Below are positions 1-8,850 of a stretch of DNA of 64,000 nucleotides, in pieces. Every line of letters starts with the position of its first letter. Positions within the stretch are counted from its first letter, which is position 1. The position numbers and the translations under genes were made by a program. The notes below the pieces were generated by a model. That model did not search any database. It worked only from the letters and a program-made list of their open reading frames with translations, and was not told the DNA's origin. This stretch comes from Pycnococcus provasolii (taxonomy: Eukaryota > Chlorophyta > Pseudoscourfieldiophyceae > Pseudoscourfieldiales): contig CP150581.1 of assembly GCA_049487715.1 (NCBI GenBank), positions 1 through 64,000 on the forward strand, written 5' to 3'.

Positions 1-199
1 ACCCTAACCCTAACCCTAACCCTAACCCTAACCCTAACCCTAACCCTAACCCTAACCCTAACCCTAACCCTAACCCTAACCCTAACCCTAACCCTAACCC
101 TAACCCTAACCCTAACCCTAACCCTAACCCTAACCCTAACCCTAACCCTAACCCTAACCCTAACCCTAACCCTAACCCTAACCCTAACCCTAACCCTAA
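1..199. repeat. Telomere, perfect CCCTAA repeats
   Basis: Uninterrupted CCCTAA units run from the first base to about 199, so the window begins at a chromosome end and the G-rich strand is TTAGGG. This is the vertebrate, fungal and stramenopile type of repeat rather than the TTTAGGG type usual in plants and many green algae. Confidence 0.98.
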
Positions 200-328
200 T
201 TGTAACCCTAATTGTAACCCTAATTGTAACCCTAATTGTAACCCTAATTGTAACCCTAATTGTAACCCTAATTGTAACCCTAACCTTAACCCTAATTGTA
301 ACCCTAATTGTAACCCTAACCTTAACCC
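200..328. repeat. Variant telomere repeat zone
   Basis: Inside the perfect array the sequence changes to a 12-bp compound unit, CCCTAATTGTAA, repeated about nine times, with two CCCTAACCTTAA variants near 283-288 and 319-325. It stops at a PstI-like CTGCAG near 328. Such proximal variants arise from old telomerase errors spread by recombination. Confidence 0.95.
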
Positions 329-709
329 TGCAGGCTGGCAATTGTGCAAAAGCTTTGCCGCAGCGTGCATTGGTTCGTTGTGAGTGGTAGTAGGCGCGAG
401 GAGACACCTGTGCGCAACTTTTGTAAATGCTGGCGAAGCGTTTGATGCGCACAACGTTCACGCGACTTGCATGAAATTTAACCCCTACCAAAATCTGAAA
501 CCCTAACCGAAGGGCTGCGTTGTCGGGGCGACGTGTCGGGGCGTTGCACGTGTGGGATTGAGTTAAGAATCTGTGGGAGGAAAGCCGAGAGTACGTTGTA
601 GTAATAATCCCCATGGATACATGTTAAGACAGTTAAATATTGGTTTAAAAAAAGTGCTTTTTTTTTAAACACTTAACAATTTTATTAAAACTTCTTTTTT
701 TTTAAGGAA
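329..709. other. Subtelomeric spacer, no gene seen
   Basis: This is a single-copy-looking stretch with T-rich tracts near 645-700 and one telomere-like motif (AAACCCTAACC near 500). No open frame here has recognisable content. Confidence 0.7.
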
Positions 710-1721
710 CAATCTTCAAATGTGAATTCCGGAGCCGCCACACGTCGGATTGGGCTGATTCTTGGTGTGGCGAAGGCATGTATACGGTGTTTGAGAGGCT
801 GAGAGAAGTCTAATAAGCCCTCGAAACCGGGGTGGTCCGATCTGAGCGGCGAAACTCAGGGGATCTTCCAAACTTGTCACGAAATAAGGCACAATCTTCA
901 AATGTGAATTCCGGAGCCGCCACACGTCGGATTGGGCTGATTCTTGGTGTGGCGAAGGCATGTATACGGTGTTTGAGAGGCTGAGAGAAGTCTACTAAGC
1001 TCTCAGAACCGGGGTGGTCCGATCTGAGCGGCGAAACTCAAGGGAATCTTCCAAACTTGTCACGAAATAAGGCACAATCTTCAAATGTGAATTCCGGAGC
1101 CGCCACACGTCGGATTGGGCTGATTCTTGGTGTGGCGAAGGCATGTATACGGTGTTTGAGAGGCTGAGAGAAGCCTAATAAGCCCTCGAAACCGGGGTGG
1201 TCCGATCTGAGCGGCGAAACTCAGGGAATCTTCCAAACTTGTCACGAAATAAGGCACAATCTTCAAATGTGAATTCCGGAGCCGCCACACGTCGGATTGG
1301 GCTGATTCTTGGTGTGGCGAAGGCATGTATAAGGTGTTTGAGAGGCTGAGAGAAGTCTAATAAGCCCTCAGAACCGGGGTGGTCCGATCTGAGCGGCGAA
1401 ACTCAAGGGAATCTTCCAAACTTGTCACGAAATAAGGCACAATCTTCAAATGTGAATTCCGGAGCCGCCACACGTCGGATTGGGCTGATTTTTGGTGTGG
1501 CGAAGGCATGTATAAGGTGTTTGAGAGGCTGAGAGAAGTCTAATAAGCCCTCGAAACCGGGGTGGTCCGATCTGAGCGGCGAAACTCAGGGAATCTTCCA
1601 AACTTGTCACGAAATAAGGCACAATCTTCAAATGTGAATTCCGGAGCCGCCACACGTCGGATTGGGCTGATTCTTGGTGTGGCGAAGGCATGTATAAGGT
1701 GTTTGAGAGGCTGAGAGAAGT
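710..1721. repeat. 182-bp subtelomeric satellite, about 5.5 units
   Basis: The motif TGTGAATTCCGG recurs at 721, 903, 1086, 1268, 1451 and 1633, a period of 182-183 bp. Units differ at only a few bases (for example CTTGG versus TTTGG, and one- to two-base changes around CTCAGGG). The last unit breaks off at about 1721, 75 bp from the stop codon of the AP2 gene. Open frames across the units are by-products of the repeat. Confidence 0.95.
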
Positions 1722-1796
1722 TGTTGTTGTTTTAATTGAATGTGTAATACTAAAATTAATTTCCAAAACAACAACAAATTTTTTATTACTTTTTTT

Positions 1797-2780
1797 TTAG
1801 TACGTGATCGCAATCGACGCACGGAATCCGTCCGCGCCGATGATGCCGTGGACCTCCTGGGACTTATAGTCCCAACCCAACAGCGCCCCATCCAAGACGT
1901 CCCACGCCTTGCCGCCAAATGAGAAGGTGGCGCGATTACCGACGCTCCAGCAAAGCACCCGCTCCCACTCCTTGATGGGGTCAATGTGCAGCGAGTGGAT
2001 CGCAGAATCAATCCCATCTTCGCCGTAGATGTTGATTTGTATGTAGACTGGCGTCGCTCCACCTGCGTCGCGTGCCATCAAACTCTCCACTGCGTCGGCG
2101 ACGTGAGGCAGGTCAGCGCGGAGAGCTGCTATCGACCTCCACACCTTTTTTCCTCGCTGTGACTGTGCCGTCGCCTTGGATGCTGTCTCCTCCAGCTTCT
2201 CCAGCTCCTCCATCACCTTCTCGTCGTCCATGCTGTTGAACTCGTCGTGAATGTCTGGGTCGCCGCCCGCGTGCTGGTTATGACGCTCGACTGCTGCTTG
2301 TATAGCAGAAGAAGTATACGTCTGGCATGTTAGCGATGAGAGCTTGTGTGGACGAGTGCTGTTGTCGCGCTGCACAGCATTCGCGACGCTCGTCATCAGT
2401 TTCTCACGCGTTGTCTTCTTCCGCCAGCCTGGCGGGATGCTGCCATTTTTGTAGCATAGAGGCAGGCTTGCTGCAACAAGCTCACTCTGCGTCTTCACAG
2501 GGACCACAAAATTTTTGTACTCTGGGACTCTGTGTTCAACACACGCGGCGTCGTAGGCCAGCGCAGCCTCCAGCTCCGTCCAAAAAGTTTGGTTGAACAC
2601 GATCTTCTTCTTGATGTTGAGCTGCGCTGCCCATGGTTTCCTGTGAAGAACAGACGTACGACGGACCCCACGATACCTTGAAGTGCCTCCCTGAAATGAT
2701 TTCCTTTTGACTGGAACCAAACGCAACCGCGACCAAAACGCTGTTTCGGCCTTGTTCATGTTTGCAGTTTGTTGTTCCAT
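1797..2780 (-). CDS. AP2/ERF-domain protein (intact subtelomeric copy)
   Basis: The predicted protein has 327 aa. Residues about 34-92 form an AP2 DNA-binding domain (SRYRGVRR, then KPWAAQLN, then the helix ALAYDAAC and a terminal YKNF). AP2 domains bind DNA as transcription factors in plants and algae and also occur in mobile endonucleases. The remainder (an IPPGWRKKTTREKL block, an acidic helix and a C-terminal LCWSVGNRATFSFGGKAW block) matches no family I know, but it is shared with the two damaged copies at 20351-21480 and 24291-25146. The start at 2780 is chosen because residues encoded upstream are only low-complexity Arg/Cys/Val runs from a CGA-type microsatellite. The satellite array begins just downstream of the stop. 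Confidence 0.8.
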   Translation of the reverse strand: MEQQTANMNKAETAFWSRLRLVPVKRKSFQGGTSRYRGVRRTSVLHRKPWAAQLNIKKKIVFNQTFWTELEAALAYDAACVEHRVPEYKNFVVPVKTQSELVAASLPLCYKNGSIPPGWRKKTTREKLMTSVANAVQRDNSTRPHKLSSLTCQTYTSSAIQAAVERHNQHAGGDPDIHDEFNSMDDEKVMEELEKLEETASKATAQSQRGKKVWRSIAALRADLPHVADAVESLMARDAGGATPVYIQINIYGEDGIDSAIHSLHIDPIKEWERVLCWSVGNRATFSFGGKAWDVLDGALLGWDYKSQEVHGIIGADGFRASIAITY

Positions 2781-3004
2781 TGGACGACGACGACGACAAG
2801 GAAAAAGACGACGACAGCAGCAACAGCAACAGCGACAGCGACGACGACGACGACGACAAAAAATGATGAAAAAAAGGGGGAAAAAATCAAGCATAGTAGG
2901 GGATAGGAGATTGCCTGAGACGACCAAGATGGTTCTCTCCTACCGTACAGGGTACTTCCTGTCGAGTCCCCCCTCCCCACTCTCTCTCTCTCTCCTCCCC
3001 TTCC

Positions 3005-3199
3005 GGTATCCTTGGACCCGCTAGTGGAAAGCTTGGTCGAGACGCGGGGAGGGGTGAAGCCAAGCCCTACGGGGAAAATAGGTCTAGAGGGAGAATTCCG
3101 ACCAGTTCCCCTGAGTTAGATAATTTCACTCTTTGGGCCCCGAAGGGCTTGGCTTCACCCCTCCCCGACCAACCTCCCACTGGCGGGTCCAAGGATACC
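3005..3199. repeat. Imperfect inverted repeat (fold-back)
   Basis: The left arm, about 3005-3074 (beginning GGTATCCTTGGACCCG), is the near reverse complement of the right arm, about 3138-3199 (ending CGGGTCCAAGGATACC). The arms are 60-70 bp and enclose a loop of roughly 60 bp. A fold-back element or the scar of a palindromic rearrangement would look like this. It adjoins the inverted ATPase fragment at 3231. Confidence 0.8.
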
Positions 3200-3230
3200 T
3201 TCCGGCCCCACTCTCCTCCCCTCCCCTGCC

Positions 3231-3369
3231 GAGCGTGTCAAGCGCATCCTTCGCAGGTTCCTTCCACTTGGCGGCAAGCGCGGCGAATCGCAGGATGTGC
3301 TCCTTGGTGAATCCCGGAACGTACGTGAAGTAGTCCTGAAGAACCATCTTGTTGAGCGTGAGCGTTCCC
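3231..3369 (-). pseudogene. Inverted 139-bp fragment of P-type ATPase
   Basis: On the minus strand this encodes GTLTLNKMVLQDYFTY and onward to DALDTL, which is the stretch just after the phosphorylation motif of a P-type ATPase. It matches 4260-4398 on the plus strand with a single difference visible by eye (CCTGCG versus CCCGCG). It has no start, no motif and no partner exon of its own. It sits head-to-head, directly against the larger ATPase remnant. Confidence 0.9.
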
Positions 3370-4692
3370 ACGCACACGTTACTTCATGGCAAGCATGTCG
3401 AGGCGACGGCACGCCTGCGCGAGTTTGGACCCAACGCGCTCGAGGAGAAAGTCGTGCCGAAGTGGAAGAAGTTCGTCGCGCAGTTCACAGGGCCCATGCC
3501 GTGCATGACCTGGACGGCAATCTTCATCGAAGGACACATCGGCGACTGGCCGAACCTGTTCGTTCTGCTCGTGCTGCAGATCGTCAACGGCACCGTCGGC
3601 TTCTACGAGGACAGCAAGGCTGGCGACGCCGTCGCCGCACTCAAGGCTTCGCTCAAGCCGCAGGCTCAGGTGAAGCGAGACGGGCAGTGGAAGAACATCA
3701 ACGCCGCGCACCTCGTTCCGGGTGACCGCGTCGCGCTCAACGCAGGCGCGGGTGTTCCCGCAGACTGCCGCGTGTGCGCCGAACCGCCCATCGAGATTCA
3801 CCAGGCGGCGCTCACGGGAGAGTCGCTGCCCGTGACATTCAGCGAGGGTGACGTCGCGAAGATGGGAAGTACCGTCGTGCGAGGTGAGATTGATGCGATC
3901 GTCGCAGCCACGGGGGGAAACACCTTCTTCGGCAAGACGGCGTCGATGATCCAGTCCGTCGACGAGGTTGGACACTTCCAGAAGATTCTCATCCGCATCA
4001 CGACGTTCCTGCTAGGAGTCAGCCTGTTCCTGGTGTCCATCTGCCTCGTCTACATGCTCGCCAACTCCGAGCCGTTCTTGGACGCGCTCGCGTTCGCGGT
4101 CGTCCTGCTCGTCGCGTCGATCCCCATCGCCATGCAGGTGGTTTGCACCACCACCATGGCGCTCGGGTCGCGTAAGCTTGCCGAGCAGAAGGCGATTGTC
4201 GCGCGGCTGTCCGCCATCGAGGAGCTCGCGGGCATGAACATGCTGTGCAGCGACAAGACGGGAACGCTCACGCTCAACAAGATGGTTCTTCAGGACTACT
4301 TCACGTACGTTCCGGGATTCACCAAGGAGCACATCCTGCGATTCGCCGCGCTTGCCGCCAAGTGGAAGGAACCCGCGAAGGATGCGCTTGACACGCTCGT
4401 GCTGAACGCCGTGGACAACACTCCGCTCGACACGTACGAGCAGCTCGAGTACATCCCGTTCGATCCTGTGAAGAAGCGCACGGAGGCGACGCTGCGGGAC
4501 CCGCAGGGGCGCATTTTCACCGTCACGAAGGGCGCGCCGAACGTGCTGATGAACCAGCTCGAGGAAGCGCTGAAGGAGGTGAAAGTTGAGCGTATCGAGC
4601 CGCTGGAGCGCGAGGTGCGCGCGCTGCGTGAGAGCACATTGGACAACGGATCTGCGCGTCTCATGCCGAGTGGAAGAGCTCGTCGAGCATGA
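3370..4692 (+). pseudogene. P3A-type proton-pumping ATPase, truncated at both ends
   Basis: About 430 codons encode the middle of a plasma-membrane H+-ATPase: the first transmembrane pair (TWTAIFIEGHIGDWPN, LFVLLVLQIVNG), the actuator-domain TGES loop (LTGESLPVT), transmembrane helices 3-4, and the catalytic CSDKTGTLT with its phosphorylated Asp. Family members have about 900-1000 residues. Here the N-terminus is lost at the junction with the inverted fragment. The C-terminus leaves the family after the nucleotide-binding region (TKGAPNVL), so the hinge motif GDGVND and helices 5-10 are missing. An ATPase without these parts cannot pump. It is a subtelomeric pseudogene whose functional parent must lie elsewhere. 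Confidence 0.9.
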
Positions 4693-4860
4693 TTTCAAAT
4701 GATTTTTGGGATGGTTAGGGCTAGGGGCTTGTAACAGGGACGCGTATGTAGCAGCCTTTTTTCCACAACAAGATCATCTTCGTTCAGGCAACTCACGAGG
4801 TCGCTCACAAGAGAGCACATCGCCATTTGCCTCACCAATGCTTCGAAGCTTTGGTGAAGC

Positions 4861-4874
4861 AAAAAAAAAAAAAA
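4861..4874 (-). terminator. Oligo(T) Pol III terminator of U6 copy 1
   Basis: Read on the minus strand, 14 consecutive T residues follow directly after the last U6 exon, as for a Pol III transcript and the Lsm-binding oligo(U) tail of U6. Confidence 0.9.
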
Positions 4875-5280
4875 CTGTTCTCCTACCAAAGGGAAGTGTC
4901 ATCCCTGGGAATTAGTTTGCGTGTAAGTGAGATTGATGTTTTTTTTGAACGTTTTGATGTTAATGGTTAAGAACGAACATTCGCTGGGACCTATTGTATT
5001 TAGTGTGTTGGGTTGTCAGTGCCTTTTTTTTTGGGTGTTTTGGGTGGTTGGTGGTAGACTTACCATGCTGTGAAAAAAATGGGTTAGGGGTTAGAGGTTG
5101 AAAGAGGAGGTTGAAAGAAAGCGACAGGCGATTGAACAACAAACCTAATCTTCTCCTGAGGATTTTGTGCATGGGTTTTCTCTTAGACACAAAGACAAGA
5201 CGACTTGATCCCTCGCGATTGAAAAAAAATGGGAAACGCACTGTTTTTATTCCGTTTTTCAATAATGCCCGAAGGCAAAA
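4875..5280 (-). ncRNA. U6: U6 spliceosomal snRNA with four GT-AG introns
   Basis: U6 pairs with the 5' splice site and U2 and forms the catalytic core of the spliceosome. Exons on the minus strand are 5280-5242 (39 nt), 5155-5145 (11), 5067-5064 (4), 4990-4979 (12) and 4904-4875 (30). Joined, they give a 96-nt U6: the 5' hairpin TGCCTTCGGGCA, then AACAGAGAAGATTAGCATGG, then GTCCCAGCGAATGGATGACA, then oligo(T). The introns are 86, 77, 73 and 74 nt. All begin GT (GTGCGT, GTTTGT, GTAAGT, GTTCGT) and end AG, with branch-like CTAA/CTAAC/CTGAC/ACTAA motifs. Intron 1 splits the ACAGAGA box (ACA|GAGA) and intron 2 splits the catalytic AGC triad (AG|C). Splicing is inferred, but the joined sequence equals copy 2 except at one base, which makes the exon calls firm. 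Fungal U6 genes with mRNA-type introns are known. Whether this copy is expressed cannot be seen. Confidence 0.95.
4991..5063 (-). other. U6 intron 3, introner-like element
   Basis: This 73-nt GT-AG intron starts GTAAGTCTACCACC and ends CCAACACACTAAATACAATAG less its first base (that is, CAACACACTAAATACAATAG). It shares both ends, and the block ACCAACCACCCAAAACAC, with the intron of the permuted tRNA-Ser(AGA) gene. The ends are also shared with the GST-gene intron at 19727-19802. The corresponding site in U6 copy 2 (AGCATG|GTCCCAG) is empty. Confidence 0.9.
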
Positions 5281-5435
5281 CCCTAATTGCTGCGATTAGT
5301 TGTACAAGTACACAGCAAAATTGCATCAAGGTTTAAGACACATCCAACAAGATAAGCCTTTTTCCCTCTCATCGTGGGTGTGGGGCCGCCGCCGTCCTCT
5401 CTCTCTTGCACAAAGATAGATACGCCTTGGCGTGG

Positions 5436-6314
5436 ATGACTCCTCGGATGATGACGTCGTCGCCAATAACCTCCACAACACAAACGACGCTCAGAAACAA
5501 CAAACAAAAAACTCACATAACAACATCATTGACGCCACGCCAACCTCGTGATCCCACCACCACCACCACCACCACCACCACGCCAGTTTTATCTCCAGCA
5601 ACGCGACTGCGACTTTCCGTCTCACAGCTTATTTTATGCACGCTCTCCGGAACGCTATCAGGCATCGCGTGCTACCAGCTATGGCTCGCCTTCCCATCCT
5701 CCTCCTCACAGACACCTTTCCACCACAGACTCACGATGGTACCCACTCGCCCAAATGAGCAAAATCTCTACTGGTTCCGCTTGGCGTGCTGGATGTACGT
5801 CACGCACCAAACCATTGACACGTTCGTCAACGGCTTGATTCCTGGATCGGCAAAGAGCATGCTGTGGGCGCAGGCTCACCACCTCATGAGTGGAGGCGTG
5901 GTGTTGTACACAGTTGTATATCTACTGAACATGGCGCCAACGTCACCGTTACAGCGTTTCTACATGCGATACTGCGTGGCTCCCATCTTCATCGCGAAAT
6001 TGCCGATGGTTCCTCGCATGCTCCTACGAATCCTCCCAAGAGGCGGCTTGTTTCACGACATGCTGACGCCGCTCCACAACTTCCTGCTTGTGGTTCGGTT
6101 CTGGCTGTTCGGACCCGTTCTCATTAGTCTAGGCTCATTCGAGCTGTACGTTCTCCAGAAGTACGAGTACGCGAGCGTGGGCGCGTGGCCGTTCGTCGCG
6201 TGCATGGTTCCCGTTCCGATTACGTACTTGAGCACATGGCTTATGCAGTGGTACTTCCAAAAAGAAGAAATAGATAAAGCAATCGGACTCGTAAAGGAGA
6301 AGAAGGGTTCATAA
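5436..6314 (+). CDS. Multi-pass membrane protein, family not recognised
   Basis: The predicted protein has 292 aa. The first ATG is at 5436. After a Thr-rich N-terminus, hydrophobic segments appear near residues 55-77 (LSVSQLILCTLSGTLSGIA), 145-165 (GGVVLYTVVYLLN), 205-235 (NFLLVVRFWLFGPVLISLG) and 255-275 (WPFVACMVPVPITYLSTW). The tail is a charged EEIDKAIGLVKEKKG. The layout, with a His pair (AQAHHLMSG) beside a membrane helix, is reminiscent of small ER membrane enzymes, but I see no diagnostic motif. It is divergent from U6 copy 1, about 155 bp apart, so they share an upstream region. The 5' end of this gene is duplicated, inverted, at about 12540-12831 beside U6 copy 2. Confidence 0.75.
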   Translation: MTPRMMTSSPITSTTQTTLRNNKQKTHITTSLTPRQPRDPTTTTTTTTTPVLSPATRLRLSVSQLILCTLSGTLSGIACYQLWLAFPSSSSQTPFHHRLTMVPTRPNEQNLYWFRLACWMYVTHQTIDTFVNGLIPGSAKSMLWAQAHHLMSGGVVLYTVVYLLNMAPTSPLQRFYMRYCVAPIFIAKLPMVPRMLLRILPRGGLFHDMLTPLHNFLLVVRFWLFGPVLISLGSFELYVLQKYEYASVGAWPFVACMVPVPITYLSTWLMQWYFQKEEIDKAIGLVKEKKGS

Positions 6315-6378
6315 ATATATATTCCAGATTGCTCCACCTCGAGTAAATGCTACGATAATAAATTAGTTACTACCACTA

Positions 6379-8070
6379 TTACCGTCTCGCGGCCCACCGC
6401 GTCAGCACTCTCACCAACGCGTTGCAGAGCAAGTGTGCGCCGCCCACGGGCGCGCTCAGCTGCAAAAACACGAAGCTGACGAGTTTGGCATGCTCGTAAA
6501 TTGCAGGCGCTGCTAGCCGGAGAAGCCATCCGAGCTGTCGATCGACGATAAACCACAGCAACACCGCCGGCACCACCGCTGCCGCGTATCTCAAGCTGTG
6601 CCGCAGCTCCGCGACGTCGTGCTGAGGGCTTCTTGCCGCAGCACGAAACATAATAATCGAAGGGTACAGTGCACCTATCAGCCTTACGGATAGCGGGCCA
6701 ACCGTGCGCGGCGCTAGAAAGAGAGGCGCGGATAACAGGGGGATGCTCAGCACGACGGGTGCATCGCGAATGAGCGCACGAGCACAGCGACGCGCCAGCG
6801 ATGCCAGCGACGATGGCACGACCATCAAGAGCAAAGGCAGCGTGTACGCAACAAGCTGTGCAGTTGTCGTGCGTAGTTGCGCAGCCGCAGCAACGAGCCG
6901 CCTTGCTGTGATGGATGCCACCGCACGGTCGGGGCGCCTGCTGCGTCGGCTCGGCGTGGCGGGCTCGCTCGATTCGTTGCCACCAAGGATAGCACGTGCA
7001 AAGTGCAGCACGGCAACCTCCCCCACACAACCCTCGCGCGCGTACGGAAGAGCAGCCCACAGAAGAATCGCGGCGGGCATGCGGTCATGCAACACAGCCG
7101 CGAAGACGAGCGTTGCACCCATTCCCGCGAGCATGTGCGCATGCACCGTCGTATCAGGAGCAGGTGCCCTCTGCGCCTGCGGTGTGGCTGGCGGCGTGCT
7201 AGGTGGCGCTGCTGCTGGGCGTCGATGTCGAGAAGGAGGTGCCGGCGTCTGCGCCACCATCGGCGTCGCAGACGCCGGCACCTCCGGCTCTGCGTTGTCC
7301 GACAGCGACAGTTGCAGCGCAAATGCACGGCACGATCCCACAGTCGCGTACACGACAAACAAGACGTATGAAATATTCCTGTGCTGCATCGAGCTCCCAA
7401 ATTTCCACTGCACAGCCAGCAGAGCAACGAGAACGGCGGCGTATGCGACGGGTCTTGCGGCAAGCTGCGCGGTGCGTGCAAGGCTGCTCGCCGACTGCCG
7501 GAACCTGCGCAGAGATCTTCGTCTCGCCGTGGACATGCGCTCGAAGAACTCCGCGGCATCTCTCGCGAGCCGGGCAATGCGCGGCTTGACGGTGTACACG
7601 AAGAAAGCCGCCAAGCTAATAAGCAGTGCCACGAATGCGACGACGTATGCAGCGCGGTACCTCTCAAACGTTGACTTCGATGCGAGGAAGATGGCCAGTC
7701 TGCCAACATGCGAGGAAGCCTTGAGAGAGATTTCCACCAGCGCGACGCACGTCGGCGCCAACGCTGTCCACCAAGCCTGGAACGCCAGCGCCGTCTGCTT
7801 GATTGCGCCTATGTACGCGGCAGCGTCTGACGCCGGAGAGGTTGAGTAGGGAGCGGAGGATGAGGAGACTTCTGAGGGGAGGGTGGTTGACCTTCGGCGG
7901 TAGACGCCCGCGACGCCCCACAGTTGCTCTGAGGAGGCTGTGTCAGGCTGGTGCCACGAGGGCGGCGTGACGGCGTTGAGCACGAAGGAGAGCGCGGAGG
8001 TGGCTGTGGCGGTTGCCGTGGCGGTTGCCGTGGCGGTTGCCGTGGCGGTGGCGGGCGCGGAGTCGTCCAT
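6379..8070 (-). CDS. Large multi-pass membrane protein, unknown
   Basis: The predicted protein has 563 aa. I choose the start MDDSAP at 8070. A run of Ala-Thr dipeptides follows (residues about 7-24), encoded by an imperfect GGCAAC/GGCCAC microsatellite. Strong hydrophobic helices include YVVAFVALLISLAAFFVYTV, PVAYAAVLVALLAVQW, YVLFVVYATVGS, AYTLPLLLMVVPSSLASLA, APVVLSIPLLSAPLFLA and AAAVVPAVLLWFIV, separated by Arg-rich basic loops and a Pro-rich central loop (residues about 285-335). No catalytic or transport motif is visible. It is divergently arranged with STN1, whose start is about 150 bp away. Confidence 0.75.
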   Translation of the reverse strand: MDDSAPATATATATATATATATATSALSFVLNAVTPPSWHQPDTASSEQLWGVAGVYRRRSTTLPSEVSSSSAPYSTSPASDAAAYIGAIKQTALAFQAWWTALAPTCVALVEISLKASSHVGRLAIFLASKSTFERYRAAYVVAFVALLISLAAFFVYTVKPRIARLARDAAEFFERMSTARRRSLRRFRQSASSLARTAQLAARPVAYAAVLVALLAVQWKFGSSMQHRNISYVLFVVYATVGSCRAFALQLSLSDNAEPEVPASATPMVAQTPAPPSRHRRPAAAPPSTPPATPQAQRAPAPDTTVHAHMLAGMGATLVFAAVLHDRMPAAILLWAALPYAREGCVGEVAVLHFARAILGGNESSEPATPSRRSRRPDRAVASITARRLVAAAAQLRTTTAQLVAYTLPLLLMVVPSSLASLARRCARALIRDAPVVLSIPLLSAPLFLAPRTVGPLSVRLIGALYPSIIMFRAAARSPQHDVAELRHSLRYAAAVVPAVLLWFIVDRQLGWLLRLAAPAIYEHAKLVSFVFLQLSAPVGGAHLLCNALVRVLTRWAARR

Positions 8071-8223
8071 GGCTGGCGCAGAGATAGAGGAGGAAGGAAA
8101 TGGGCGGGTCGTTCGGTCCGGGCAGCCGGGGGATGTTTGGATTTTTTGAACGCAGTCCAACCCCGGATCATTTCCCCACACACAAAGGCTCATTTCACCA
8201 CCGGCTGTGTCCGGCTGGCCATC

Positions 8224-8697
8224 ATGGCCGTGGCGGCAGAAGCAGCAGGTGAGCGCACGAAGAAAACGTACACGTCAGCCGCGTGTCCCGTGCTGTTCGT
8301 CGATGACGTCCTGCGTGCCTCTGCGCCCACGGCAATAACGCAGGTGGAGTTGTGCGGCGTGGTTGTCACCCGGCTGCTCATGGACAGCAAGGTGGTTTTC
8401 GGCGTCGACGACGGAACGGGAGTCGTCGAGTGCGTGCTTTGGATGCCGAGGGCGAAGGCGGGTGGTGGTAACGGCATACCCGTCGAGTGGAACGCATTCA
8501 AGCGAGCGAGCGAGGCGGTGGATCGTCTTGGACGCATCATACGCGTGCGAGGGAAGCTTTCCAAGTATCAAGGAAACTTGCAGGTGCAGGCGAAGAGCGT
8601 GCAGCGTCTCTCTGATGGAAACGCCGAGCTCGTGCAGTGGCGCGACGCGCGCCTGTGTCGTGAGCACATTGGACTCGCAAAAGCTGCCGGCTCCTGA
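8224..8697 (+). CDS. STN1: STN1, OB-fold subunit of the CST telomere complex
   Basis: The predicted protein has 157 aa. In the CST complex STN1 binds single-stranded telomeric DNA with CTC1 and TEN1 and helps polymerase alpha fill in the C-strand. The OB fold is seen as the strand VELCGVVVTRLLMDSKVVFGVDDGTGVVECVLW, with the family hallmark VDDGTG followed by C..W, and then IRVRGKLSKYQGNLQVQA. The protein ends soon after (WRDARLCREHIGL), so it has only the OB domain and lacks the C-terminal winged-helix pair of animal STN1, as in the roughly 160-aa plant protein. The start at 8224 is the first ATG. The runs quoted here are parts of one continuous domain at residues about 40-140. Confidence 0.8.
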   Translation: MAVAAEAAGERTKKTYTSAACPVLFVDDVLRASAPTAITQVELCGVVVTRLLMDSKVVFGVDDGTGVVECVLWMPRAKAGGGNGIPVEWNAFKRASEAVDRLGRIIRVRGKLSKYQGNLQVQAKSVQRLSDGNAELVQWRDARLCREHIGLAKAAGS

Positions 8698-8850
8698 CTC
8701 TCTCCAAGTATCTAGGAAGTTGGCAAGGTGCTTGTGAAGACGCTTGCCGCCGCGCCTCTTCTCCGCACCTTTTGACTCGTGAAAGCTGTGTTTTTTTTGT
8801 ACTATAAATGTGAACGTAACACCTTAAGGATACAAGAGTATGTGTGTCAA

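Noticed and set aside
716-2062. Several minus-strand frames repeated every 182 bp
   Set aside because: They are by-products of the satellite repeat.
4960-5262. 100-codon minus-strand frame
   Set aside because: It overlaps U6 exons and introns; the U6 interpretation explains the sequence better.
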